A stretch of 64,000 bases of DNA, from NCBI GenBank assembly GCA_016699755.1, contig CP065009.1, forward strand, positions 682,001-746,000, in the 5' to 3' direction. The DNA is from Candidatus Peregrinibacteria bacterium. Its GTDB lineage: Bacteria > Patescibacteriota > Gracilibacteria > CAIRYL01 > GCA-016699755. The position numbers and the translations under genes are program-made. The notes beneath the pieces were generated by a model. The model ran no database searches. It was not told the DNA's origin and worked only from the letters and a program-made list of their open reading frames with translations. This document shows positions 8,708 through 17,171 of this stretch, piece by piece; within the stretch, counting starts at the first letter, position 1; each line of letters opens with the position of its first letter.

Positions 8708-8736
8708 TTGACAATACTCTTTTTTTCCATTAAAAA
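8708..8736 (+). promoter_or_regulatory. Candidate promoter of the 8757 gene
   Basis: A perfect TTGACA (8708-8713), 17-bp spacer and TAAAAA (8731-8736) precede the 8757 ATG. The leader would be about 14 nt, without an SD sequence. Confidence 0.55.
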
Positions 8737-8756
8737 CCTGCTCCTTATTTATTTTT

Positions 8757-9437
8757 ATGCGAGAACACTTTCAGGAATTTAAAAATCGTGACCAAAAATA
8801 TATTCTCAGAGAAATGCTGAAATATGATAAGGAGAGAATAGAAATGGCGTATAAAACTCTTTCGGGGAACACAGAAATACGAGGCTCAAGGCTTTCTCCT
8901 GAGATACTCGAAATACTCAAAAACAGAAGAAAAGAATTGCAAAACATATGGGAAGACGATGAATTTCCAGCACGGGAACCAGTTTGTAATGATGTGGAAA
9001 AGGGAATGGAGGTTGCTCTTCAAATGGAAAAAATTGCCATTATTCTAGAACCTATTGTTTTCCTTACCGACAAAATGAATTTCAATGAAGACCGTGTGAA
9101 TGCATATTGTTATAATCATAGACCACATAACACTCAGGAAGAATGGTGTAAAAACATCATCTCTCGGGCAGTGTTGGCAGATTCTGCAGTACTCAAAAAT
9201 GGTTCCCCTTTTCGTGTTGGTGATACGAAAAACGGAGTTATTCTTGATTCAGATCTTCCAAAAGCGGTAGTGCGCTTTGTTGGTCTCGGCGCTGAACGTC
9301 GCAATCAAAACAAATATGCTTTTCCGTTCGTTGCGCGAAATTTTCGAAACCCCTCATTAGCTGATGAAATAAAAAAGTATATGGAAGAAAAAGGTTACCC
9401 TTTCCCTCTTTTTCCTCCGCCCTCTTTCTTCTCTTGA
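8757..9437 (+). CDS. Hypothetical protein
   Basis: 226 aa, not recognised. It is soluble, charged and helical in its first half (residues 1-100, Glu/Lys rich). The C-terminal half contains SPFRVGDTKNGVILDSDLP and FVGLGAERRNQNKYAFPFVA. There is no signal peptide or membrane segment. The 3' end overlaps the convergent ATPase gene by 43 bp, so the two C-termini are encoded on opposite strands of the same DNA. A consensus-like promoter supports a real, separately transcribed gene. Confidence 0.7.
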   Translation: MREHFQEFKNRDQKYILREMLKYDKERIEMAYKTLSGNTEIRGSRLSPEILEILKNRRKELQNIWEDDEFPAREPVCNDVEKGMEVALQMEKIAIILEPIVFLTDKMNFNEDRVNAYCYNHRPHNTQEEWCKNIISRAVLADSAVLKNGSPFRVGDTKNGVILDSDLPKAVVRFVGLGAERRNQNKYAFPFVARNFRNPSLADEIKKYMEEKGYPFPLFPPPSFFS

Positions 9438-11956
9438 TTCATTGACCATTTAATAATGCGTTCTTCTACTATTGCTCGTGGTCGTCCATAGCGTTGACGA
9501 CATGCCTTGAGTATTTTTTGTGTTCGACCTTCTTCATGTTCAAATTCTGGAGGTGGCAACGTGCTGACGGAAAATACCGAACTTGGCATGCCATCAATCA
9601 TAAGACGAAGATATGCCTCATATTTTGGAAGCGAGCCAATATCCGCAGGAGCAATAATATCCTCTCCGCCAAACTGATCGCTTAGCGTTTCCGCATCGTC
9701 AAACCCTACCTGAAAAGTAAGCATTGTTCCCACATTTCCAAAAATAGCATCCCGAACCGTTTCTTCCATTTGCGCGAGATATTGATTTGCCACTACGAGA
9801 TTCAAGCGATATTTTCGTGCTTCCGAGAGAATGGTAGCAAACGAATCTGTTGCAAAATTTTGGAACTCATCAACATAGAGATAAAAATCGCGCCGATCTT
9901 TTTCTAGAGTATCCGCACGACTCATAACATCAAGCTGAAACTTGGTCACGAGAAGCGATCCAAGAAGTGCGGAATTATCTTCTCCAATTTTTCCTTTGGA
10001 GAGATTGATAATGATAATTTTCCCCTTGTCCATGGCAAATCGCAGGTCAATACTCGATTTTGTTTGTCCAAGAATATTCCGCACAAGACTTGCCGAGAGA
10101 AACTGTCCTACCTTGTTTTGAATGGGAGATGCCGCTTCGGTCACCTGTTTTGGCGACCATTTTCCAAATTCATTTTTCCAAAATCCAAGTACAAGCGGAT
10201 CGTGCACTTTTGCAAGAATTTCTTCTCGATATTCTGCTTCTCCAAGCATGCGGAGTACACCAAGGAGCGTTGTTCCATCTGCTTCAATAAGGGCGAGAAG
10301 TGTGTTTCGAAGAACGTGTTCTAACCGAGGACCCCAACTTTCAGAAAACATTTTCTTGAGCACCCCAATTACTCCAGAGGCAACGAGATGACGATTATTT
10401 GGATTTGGACATTCAAGAATATTGAACGATACGGGAAACTCAGAATCGGATGGATCAAAAAGCATAACATCATTCGTACGACTTGAAGGGACAAAACCAA
10501 TCACTTCTTCCGCCAAATCTCCGTGTGGATCAATAACCGCTATTCCTTTTCCTGCTTGAATATCAGAAAAGATCATATTTTCAAGGAGCGTTGATTTTCC
10601 CATTCCTGTTTTTCCCACAATGTATACATGTCGTCGTCGATCATCTGGCAAAATGCCGAAAATATGGCGATTTCCACGAAAATTAGTTTTTCCGAGCGCA
10701 GTTGCCTCCGCATGACGAGAAAATATAGGGAGATTCTTTGGTGGCTCAAACTTCCTGTGACTCACCCACAAAACATCTGGCGTTTCCACGGTTTTTGTGG
10801 GAAGATGAAAAACCGTTGCCAATTCTTCGTTATTGAGCACCATTTGCCCGCGAATAGCAGAATGTGCCAAGCGTCGTGCCAAAAGTTGTGGTTTTCGCAA
10901 AAAGGAACTTGCCTCAAAACCATTGAGTTGAGGCATATTAAACTGCCGAAATGCTCCAACAATCTCTTCTGTTTTCTGTTCGAGTAAAAAAGGATCTTCT
11001 CCAAAAGCAACAATACGAATTGAACAAAGAAACGGAAGCCGGCTCAGTTTGTCACTTGCCGCCGTTAATTCATTCTCTCGATCATGATTTCGATTCATTT
11101 CCATATCGAGACTTATACTTTTTCCAGAAGAAACCGTTCCACTTTGCCGGAGGAAAAACCACAATCGCAAAGGAAAGCGAAGAAAACGCTGAAAAGAATT
11201 TAGAATGAGAAGATTTTGAACGCATGCGCTTTCTACATCAGAATTGCTGTATGTTCCTGCACTTATAATACGAAGACATTTTGATCCAAGTTTTCGAAAC
11301 CGACGAGGAGGAAGCGGCTGACACGCAATTTGAATAACAGTCGTTTCGTTTTCGAGCAATCCTGAAAGCGGATGGAGAATACCCGAGAGCGGATCTGTGA
11401 TGACCTTTGCCGTTTTGTCTTCAAATTGGGAATGGCGACGAATCGGGAATATATCGGCATTCATAAGGCGAAGCTCTGTTCCAACGGCTCTTGTGGGAGC
11501 AAGTGGAAGGTATTCCAAGACCGTTTCCATTTCTATTTCTGGATAATGTGCATAGAGCTGACTCTTTGCAAGCGCAAAGAGAGTGCGTGGCATGCGAGCA
11601 AAAAAGCAGATGCTTCCTTGGTACGAAGCAATTTCAAAAGAAAACGATATATGTGGTTTTCCCGAAAGAGTTTCCCATACCCCCCCACCCTGTTTCAGAA
11701 AATGAAGCGCAGAAAAAACCTGTTCCATTACCGCTGGATTTTTTTCACTGAGTCGTGCCGGACGAATACGAAGAAGAACTCTGTCTTCGCAATGCGCTTT
11801 TCGGAACCAATAAGAATGAATACCAAGATGAATAAGGGAAAAAAACGCAAGAAATAACGTTGTCAGAAAAAAAGACCCAGAAACAGCAAAATACGCTCCC
11901 GAAAGCAAAAGAATAAAAGAGGAAAGCCGTACAAAGGCGAGAAGAAAGAGGAGCAT
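9395..11956 (-). CDS. VirD4/TraG/TraD-like membrane-anchored ATPase
   Basis: 853 aa. Two N-terminal membrane segments (about residues 1-48) are followed by a long linker domain, then a RecA-like motor. Walker A is IVGKTGMGKSTLLE (about residue 450), with IDPHGDLAEEV after it, and Walker B is FYLYVDEFQNF (about residue 695). The C-terminal third carries the TraD/TraG 'TraM-recognition' pattern (VANQYLAQM and QVGFDDAETLSDQFGG). Such proteins couple DNA or protein substrates to type IV secretion channels. No relaxase, VirB4 or pilin gene is nearby, so its role is unclear; a DNA-transfer or pilus function is possible. Confidence 0.85.
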   Translation of the reverse strand: MLLFLLAFVRLSSFILLLSGAYFAVSGSFFLTTLFLAFFSLIHLGIHSYWFRKAHCEDRVLLRIRPARLSEKNPAVMEQVFSALHFLKQGGGVWETLSGKPHISFSFEIASYQGSICFFARMPRTLFALAKSQLYAHYPEIEMETVLEYLPLAPTRAVGTELRLMNADIFPIRRHSQFEDKTAKVITDPLSGILHPLSGLLENETTVIQIACQPLPPRRFRKLGSKCLRIISAGTYSNSDVESACVQNLLILNSFQRFLRFPLRLWFFLRQSGTVSSGKSISLDMEMNRNHDRENELTAASDKLSRLPFLCSIRIVAFGEDPFLLEQKTEEIVGAFRQFNMPQLNGFEASSFLRKPQLLARRLAHSAIRGQMVLNNEELATVFHLPTKTVETPDVLWVSHRKFEPPKNLPIFSRHAEATALGKTNFRGNRHIFGILPDDRRRHVYIVGKTGMGKSTLLENMIFSDIQAGKGIAVIDPHGDLAEEVIGFVPSSRTNDVMLFDPSDSEFPVSFNILECPNPNNRHLVASGVIGVLKKMFSESWGPRLEHVLRNTLLALIEADGTTLLGVLRMLGEAEYREEILAKVHDPLVLGFWKNEFGKWSPKQVTEAASPIQNKVGQFLSASLVRNILGQTKSSIDLRFAMDKGKIIIINLSKGKIGEDNSALLGSLLVTKFQLDVMSRADTLEKDRRDFYLYVDEFQNFATDSFATILSEARKYRLNLVVANQYLAQMEETVRDAIFGNVGTMLTFQVGFDDAETLSDQFGGEDIIAPADIGSLPKYEAYLRLMIDGMPSSVFSVSTLPPPEFEHEEGRTQKILKACRQRYGRPRAIVEERIIKWSMNQEKKEGGGKRGKG

Positions 11957-12013
11957 TTCGTTTTAGGATGAATGGGGAGAGTATTTTTTCCTGATATTTT
12001 AACAGAAAATCAC

Positions 12014-12055
12014 AAAAAAGAGGAGGTGGAATTTCTTGAAACCGCCTCTTTTTCC
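12014..12055. terminator. Hairpin terminator
   Basis: An inverted repeat AAAAGAGG-A-GGT / ACC-G-CCTCTTTT (12016-12027 with 12041-12052) has one central mismatch and is flanked by an A run and a T run. It could stop transcripts from either side. No other gene is seen between 11957 and 12275. Confidence 0.55.
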
Positions 12056-12275
12056 CCTGCAGAGTGGGTAGGTTTTTTCAGGAATATGCTTCGGATTCTT
12101 TATTTCTGCACTCCTTTTGGTAATCATTTTTAGCATTCCCGTTTTCTCCTAGGTGGCAAAAAAGGACGCCACAACCATTGCGGACAACACCGCACAAAAG
12201 AAAACTCCAAAAACTGATTCCTGAAATGAATTTATTAGCCTTGCAGCAAAAGGGTTTACATTTTGGAGATAGAAT

Positions 12276-12671
12276 ATGGAGGAATACTGGAATAATGGTG
12301 TAGAAAGTCTGAGTAATAGGATCTTCGAAGGAGAAGGAAAAGATACATGTAGCACTACCATCCTGAAAAGAAACTCTATAGTGCACAGAGGAAACGCTCC
12401 TTATTGTCCAGAAGAGAATGGTAAGATAGAAAGATTTCATGGAACACTGAATCAGAGATCCATACAGTACTATTGGTATCCATCTGACACCCTAGAGACT
12501 TTGGAATACGAACTTCAGTCATTTCTGAAATATTACAATTTTAAGAAAAGATACAGAGGGCTTGGAATGCATGGATTGACTCCTTATAAAAAGCTTTCTC
12601 TTCTTGCATTCAGATTGGATCTCTTCTCATCTCAAAATGTAAACTTGACGCTGCAATACAATATGATTTGA
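12276..12671 (+). pseudogene. C-terminal fragment of an integrase-core (IS3/IS481-type) transposase
   Basis: From about 12390 the frame reads NAPYCPEENGKIERFHGTL, then YELQSFLKYYNFKKRYRGL and GLTPYKKL. This is the end of the DDE integrase core with its catalytic Glu (ENGKIERFH). The upstream part, with the two Asp residues, is absent; the first 40 codons do not resemble transposase. It is a decayed remnant directly upstream of the small secreted-protein cassette. Confidence 0.8.
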
Positions 12672-12695
12672 CAATATTTTTTTTAAGTATAAAAT
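12668..12695 (+). promoter_or_regulatory. Strong consensus promoter of the 12812 gene
   Basis: A perfect TTGACA (12668-12673), 16-bp spacer and TAAAAT (12690-12695). Transcription would begin at about 12702, exactly where the first leader hairpin starts. Confidence 0.7.
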
Positions 12696-12701
12696 TAGTT
12701 T

Positions 12702-12800
12702 CCACTCGCAAGTAACGAGTGGACGTGATTTACCGGTGGGTCTTTTTTAAAGACACCAAAAGTAATCACAAAGACCCTTAACAGCACGGATGCAAAACTT
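12702..12800 (+). ncRNA. Structured 5' leader RNA, possible riboregulator
   Basis: Hairpin 1 pairs CCACTCG (12702-12708) with CGAGTGG (12716-12722). A second structure pairs GTGATT (12725-12730) with AATCAC (12764-12769) and encloses GGT/ACC plus GTCTTT/AAAGAC (12740-12745 with 12749-12754). A competing helix is possible: GGGTCTTT (12738-12745) is fully complementary to AAAGACCC (12770-12777), 8 bp. Two mutually exclusive folds are the hallmark of a switch or attenuator. I do not recognise it as a known riboswitch class. Confidence 0.5.
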
Positions 12801-12811
12801 TGGAGAAAATA

Positions 12812-13240
12812 ATGAAAACTCTACTGAGTATCACCACCCTCCTACTGGTCTCCGTTGTCGCCATTGCTGACGACTGCGGATGCGGCCCACAGCCCCAATA
12901 CTGGGGGGAAAACAATGCCGTCCCCGTCTATTCAGATGGGAAAGACTTTTTGGCTTGGAAATCCCCCGCCCACGCTACACGAGGAGGAAAGACCTGTAAG
13001 TACATTCTTATTTCCAAGGGGAAAATACAGGTAGATATTGAGCCATTCCCCGATGGGAACGAAAACCGCTATCTAACCGTAGTCGACACCCCAGGATTCG
13101 AAGAGACAGAAGGGACATTCGTTGTTCCCGGCAACCCTTGGGATCGGTATATGATAAGGATCATCGCGGTCGCCCCTGCGGGGACGATTGAGGGGATCAC
13201 TGGCTGGGTCAAGGAAATTCGGATCTTGAACTGCCTATAA
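12812..13240 (+). CDS. Small secreted protein with its own leader, RBS and terminator
   Basis: 142 aa from the ATG at 12812, chosen because GGAG (12802-12805) sits 6 nt upstream. This is a proper Shine-Dalgarno sequence, rare in this window. A signal peptide is clear (MKTLLSITTLLLVSVVAIADD, written here as a stretch ending at the likely VAIA cleavage site). The mature part is about 120 aa with Cys residues near both ends (DCGCG, KTCKY and ILNCL) and looks beta-rich. Codons are more GC-rich (CCC, GGG, ACC) than in neighbours, which suggests transfer. It follows transposase debris. Function unknown. Confidence 0.8.
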   Translation: MKTLLSITTLLLVSVVAIADDCGCGPQPQYWGENNAVPVYSDGKDFLAWKSPAHATRGGKTCKYILISKGKIQVDIEPFPDGNENRYLTVVDTPGFEETEGTFVVPGNPWDRYMIRIIAVAPAGTIEGITGWVKEIRILNCL

Positions 13241-13256
13241 AAAGCATCCGTGCACA

Positions 13257-13290
13257 CCGTCCTCCCTTTCTAGGGAGGACGGCAAAACTT
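13257..13290 (+). terminator. Rho-independent terminator of the 12812 gene
   Basis: A perfect 10-bp stem CCGTCCTCCC (13257-13266) / GGGAGGACGG (13273-13282) with a TTTCTA loop, then AAAACTTTT. It ends the small secreted-protein unit 17 bp after the stop codon. Confidence 0.85.
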
Positions 13291-13356
13291 TTAACTCACA
13301 GTAAAAATTATGTGAGTTTTTTTGGGAATCCAAAATATTTTTTGCCGAAGAGTATG

Positions 13357-13485
13357 TGTTAAAAATATCAGAATGCTTCGCAACAGTTTTTCGCGTACAA
13401 AACTTCCGGAAAAATGGAAATAGAAGAAGAAACCCTGTAAAATCTGCCGATAACCGTCACAGTCCCCTTCGGGAGACTGTGACGG
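13357..13485 (+). repeat. Diverged hairpin-bearing repeat element, copy 1
   Basis: This ~130-bp segment resembles 56045-56183 read on the minus strand. Shared blocks are ATGCTtCGCAAcAGTTTTT, TACAAAACTTCcGGAAAAA, CCCTgTAAAA, and a 3' hairpin CCGTCACAGTC (13454-13464) / GACTGTGACGG (13475-13485). No tail of Ts follows closely enough for a classical terminator. It may be a small RNA gene or a repeat family. The rest of 13291-13747 shows nothing else I can support. Confidence 0.6.
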
Positions 13486-13747
13486 AAGAAGAGATTTTTT
13501 TTGTTTCCACACTTGAGCGCTTGTAATATTTTGAACCATTGTGGAGCACATGATCTTCGATACACATACTCCGCGAAGAAACGTCCGTAAAAATCCAAAT
13601 ATCGCCTTTCTTCTTTTTAGTTTGGTATTCTGAAATCCCGCTTGAAAAAGCAAAAACTTAATTACGATGTCCTAAATTATACCTGATCTACTCTTTTATT
13701 TTTGCGAAAGAAAATCTTTTAATCCCATTTGAGTTTCATCCGACATG

Positions 13748-15445
13748 TCATTTTCCTATTTCTCGTGCCATTTCCAAAAACGTCGCATTGCTCCACGCCT
13801 GATTAAAACATCCCTCGCTTCGCCGTTCCTGTGCAGAGCTCACCTCTGCACAACAACCAATCGCTCCAGAATGAAGAATTTCGGCGGTAGATGCCTCCTG
13901 AATTTTTTGAATATATTCGGCGTATTGCTTTTTATCGGTGCGGTAAAGCGCAATTGCCACCAAGTGATTCACAAAAAACCAACTGTCTCCTCTGTGGTAA
14001 CTTCGGTTATTTTCTCCGGTATAATGGGCATGAAAGAGTGGATGATTTTTTTCAATGGTCGAAAGTCCCCCCCAAGAAAGCCAGAGCTTTTCGAGCGCCG
14101 CATCAAAGCAACTTTTCCATTCAGATTTTGAGAGAATTTCTGGCGCAATATATGCCGCTAAAAAAAGATTTGGACGAAGAAGGTTCCCACTCGCCTCATC
14201 TCGCAAAAATTGCCCATTCCAAAATGCCTGTCGAATGCGCTCCCGAAAAGATGTTTGCTTTAAAAACCCCTTTGCCCCTGTTGTGAGGGGAGAATTTGGT
14301 GCGAGTTCATGAAGAAAGGCATACATGCTCAACATAAGCGCCTGAATTTCAATACAATACCCTTCCCGCGTGTCACTCTGAAAACCAGTGTCCATCCATG
14401 TTTCAAGTGGACCGTTATAAAAAAGTCCATCATGAAGAAGCTTTTTTTCGAGTCGCTGAAGAGAGGTCTGAAGGGCATTTTTCACCATCTCCTGTTCAGA
14501 AGAGAGCAGAAACCCTTCGCGAAAAAGCTCTCGAAGACGGAAGAATATCCATCCAACACCATCTGCAGAACTAAGATCGGAAGCAGGATACCGATTGGGA
14601 ATGCGCCCAGTGCTATCCATACGCGAAAGCGCGCCAAGAAGAATCCGCTTTGCCGTTTCTCGTTTTCCTGCAAGACAAAGTCCTTTTGCACTTATTGCCT
14701 CATCTCGAGTCCAAAACTGAAAAAACCACGGATGTCCCGCAAAAAGCCCCTTTCGTCCATCTCGCTCAGAGAGAAGTCCGCGCAGTGCAATAGCAGATGA
14801 ATGTGTCGCTTTCTGAAGATTTGATGAATCGTTAGAAACTTCCCAAATATTTTCGCTCTCAATGTTTTCTTCTCCCCACTTCTTTCTTCCCTCCAAAGAG
14901 AGAGAAATACGCCGAACTGGACCAAGACGACACCGCAGGACATAAAATTCACCTTCTCCTCCCTCACGCTCAGCATCAAATGAATACTCTCGGCGTACCC
15001 ATTCAAGCGACCAAAGTCTTTGCTTTTGATCTGTTTTTATAAAGAGAGAAGAATCAGGGAGAAACTGTAAATTTTGAAAACGAATACGCACACCATCTTC
15101 CTCTTCTTGAAAATCATAATCTCGGTGGAGTCCGTTTGCGTTATATGCTTCTCGAAAATCGAGAAAAAGATCGGTGTTTCCTTGGGTATCGCGTTCGTAG
15201 AGCAAGGTTTCCCCCTGAAGAACAAAGGATTCTCGAACGCCATTTGGAAAACGACGAAAAGCAGAGTACTCAGATTCAACGGTAAGGACTGGTTTTCCAG
15301 AATGACCTTCTGGACAAATATCTTCTAATATACGAAAAAAACTATTCCCAGCAGGAAGAAAAAGTCCATGATACCGACTTTCAGCACGCTGTCCAATGGT
15401 GCAGAACCCTCCAGTATCACTAAAAACAATGAGGAACGGATTCAT
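13748..15445 (-). CDS. Glycogen debranching enzyme (amylo-alpha-1,6-glucosidase, GH133-like)
   Basis: 565 aa. The N-terminal beta domain starts with the family SDTGGFCTIGQRAESRYHGLF-type pattern. The (alpha/alpha)6 catalytic domain shows FFQFWTRDEAISAKGL, GRIPNRYPASDLSSADGVGW, ETWMDTGFQSDTREGYCIEI and, near the end, SYHRGDSWFFVNHL. It hydrolyses alpha-1,6 branch stubs left by phosphorylase, fitting the glgP gene at the left edge. It lies 13 bp downstream of hydA on the same strand, so it may be the last gene of that unit. Confidence 0.9.
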   Translation of the reverse strand: MNPFLIVFSDTGGFCTIGQRAESRYHGLFLPAGNSFFRILEDICPEGHSGKPVLTVESEYSAFRRFPNGVRESFVLQGETLLYERDTQGNTDLFLDFREAYNANGLHRDYDFQEEEDGVRIRFQNLQFLPDSSLFIKTDQKQRLWSLEWVRREYSFDAEREGGEGEFYVLRCRLGPVRRISLSLEGRKKWGEENIESENIWEVSNDSSNLQKATHSSAIALRGLLSERDGRKGLFAGHPWFFQFWTRDEAISAKGLCLAGKRETAKRILLGALSRMDSTGRIPNRYPASDLSSADGVGWIFFRLRELFREGFLLSSEQEMVKNALQTSLQRLEKKLLHDGLFYNGPLETWMDTGFQSDTREGYCIEIQALMLSMYAFLHELAPNSPLTTGAKGFLKQTSFRERIRQAFWNGQFLRDEASGNLLRPNLFLAAYIAPEILSKSEWKSCFDAALEKLWLSWGGLSTIEKNHPLFHAHYTGENNRSYHRGDSWFFVNHLVAIALYRTDKKQYAEYIQKIQEASTAEILHSGAIGCCAEVSSAQERRSEGCFNQAWSNATFLEMAREIGK

Positions 15446-15458
15446 GTTTTATGAGGGG

Positions 15459-17171
15459 TTATTCAAATTTTCGTTTGGGAGAATAACTCGTGTAGAGGAG
15501 TGATTTTCGTTTTTCCTCGGGAATGGTCTTGAGGTATTCGAAATACTCCTGAACAATAGGATTTTCATGCGCGTTCCGCATTGTCATTTTTCGGTCGATG
15601 CCGTAGATTCCGGCAATGCGTTTTTTGATAATGCGGTCAGAAGAAGGATTTGGCTGTCCTCCACCGCCAATACATCCACCAGGACACGCCATAAATTCGA
15701 GATAATCGAACAGACTCGGATTTTCCTTAATTGCCTTGAGAACTTTTCGAATATTTTTTGGCATCGCCACAACCCCCACTTTCACCTTCATTTTTCCAAT
15801 GGAAATGACGGCTCGTTTCACGCCCTTCATTCCTCGAACTTCGGTGAGCTCAACGTTTTTCAAATTTTCTCCTGTGATCATGCGGTATGCTGTGCGAAGC
15901 GCGGATTCCATCACTCCTCCAGATGCACCGTAAATAACCGCCGCTCCGGTATGAATACCGTAGCGGTCAACCTCACTTGGCTCTAAACTTGGAAGATCGA
16001 TATTGTGCTTTTTAAGGAGCACCGCGAGTTCCCGCGTTGTAAGAGAATAGTCAACAGGAAACATGCCATCAATTTTCATTTTTTCGTGTTGTGCCTCATA
16101 TTTTTTTGAAGTACATGGCATTACCGAAACCACTACAATTCTTTTAGGATCAACACCTTCTTTCTCTGCCCACCACGTTTTATATGCACCACCAGAATGC
16201 ATTTGTGGAGAACGTGCTGTGGTGAGATGTGGAATGAGCTCTGGATGATAGTATTCGAGATATTTCACCCATCCTGGGCAACACGAGGTAAACATAGGAA
16301 GTCCTTCACCGCTGTGAATTCGCTCAATGAGCTCTTCCGCTTCAACAATAGTAGTAATATCTGCTCCAAAATTCACATCGAATATTTTATCAAACCCAAG
16401 GAGTCGATATGCCGTGTACATTTTTCCAGTGAGATCTGTTCCGTACGGAGCGCCAAACTCCTCTCCAATACTCGCCCGAACCGATGGTGCTGTTTGGACG
16501 ATGACAATTTTATCTGGATCGGCAATCGCCGCCTCCACCTGCTCAATATGTCCCTGTTCGCGAATAGCATTTACTGGGCACACCACAGTGCACTGTCCGC
16601 AGTAAATACAATCGACTTTGGGGTCTTTATTATAATCGACTCGAGTTTTTGTATTTTTTCCCGAAAGCTCCAAAAAATGAATACCAATACGATCACACGC
16701 CTTCACACACTTGTTACAGGCAATACAAAGCTCTGGGTCAAATTCTGCGGCCGTTCCCATTTTATGAATAGCTCGTCCCACCCTTCGGCGAACGTACTTA
16801 TTTTCGGGAATGTGGTATTTATCAATTGTATCCGCCACTTTACACCAATCACCCTTTTGACACTTTGGACAAAGCTTTCGATGAGACGCAAGGAGAAGCT
16901 CCATGTTTTTCTTCCGCAAACGTTCGATTTTTGGAGAAGTCGTATGAATACGAAGTCCTTCCGATGCCGGAACCGTACACGACGTTTCAATTCGTTTTGT
17001 GTCTTCTAAAAGAACAAGACATGCACGACAATTTGCCTCCACTTCCATATCTTCGTGGTAGCAAAAGTGAGGAATGGGAATATCGTTTTCAATAGCAATC
17101 TGAAGGATATTTTTTCCTTCTTCTGTCTGGATTTCTTTTCCGTCGATGAATATCGAGACTTTTTTCTTCAT
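15459..17171 (-). CDS. hydA: [FeFe]-hydrogenase catalytic subunit HydA
   Basis: 570 aa, about the length and layout of clostridial CpI. In order: a [2Fe-2S] domain (Cys37, 48, 51, 65), a His-Cys3 cluster (His97, Cys101, 104, 110), two [4Fe-4S] clusters (Cys149/152/155/159 and 188/191/194/198), then the H-cluster domain with TSCCPGW (Cys297-298), MPCTSKKYE and EFMACPGGCIGGGGQP. All H-cluster ligands are present, so it should be active if maturases HydEFG exist elsewhere. The ATG at 17171 overlaps the TGA of the nuoF-like gene (ATGA), implying translational coupling and a complex. A longer upstream frame is an artefact. Confidence 0.97.
   Translation of the reverse strand: MKKKVSIFIDGKEIQTEEGKNILQIAIENDIPIPHFCYHEDMEVEANCRACLVLLEDTKRIETSCTVPASEGLRIHTTSPKIERLRKKNMELLLASHRKLCPKCQKGDWCKVADTIDKYHIPENKYVRRRVGRAIHKMGTAAEFDPELCIACNKCVKACDRIGIHFLELSGKNTKTRVDYNKDPKVDCIYCGQCTVVCPVNAIREQGHIEQVEAAIADPDKIVIVQTAPSVRASIGEEFGAPYGTDLTGKMYTAYRLLGFDKIFDVNFGADITTIVEAEELIERIHSGEGLPMFTSCCPGWVKYLEYYHPELIPHLTTARSPQMHSGGAYKTWWAEKEGVDPKRIVVVSVMPCTSKKYEAQHEKMKIDGMFPVDYSLTTRELAVLLKKHNIDLPSLEPSEVDRYGIHTGAAVIYGASGGVMESALRTAYRMITGENLKNVELTEVRGMKGVKRAVISIGKMKVKVGVVAMPKNIRKVLKAIKENPSLFDYLEFMACPGGCIGGGGQPNPSSDRIIKKRIAGIYGIDRKMTMRNAHENPIVQEYFEYLKTIPEEKRKSLLYTSYSPKRKFE

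Noticed and set aside
13291..13653. A 120-codon minus-strand open frame in the 13.3-13.7 kb gap
   Set aside because: Its composition is biased by T-rich intergenic DNA, it crosses the hairpin element and it matches no family I know.
16197..17009. A 270-codon plus-strand frame opposite hydA
   Set aside because: It is the antisense shadow of a gene whose cluster motifs are all intact; no family is recognised in the plus-strand reading.
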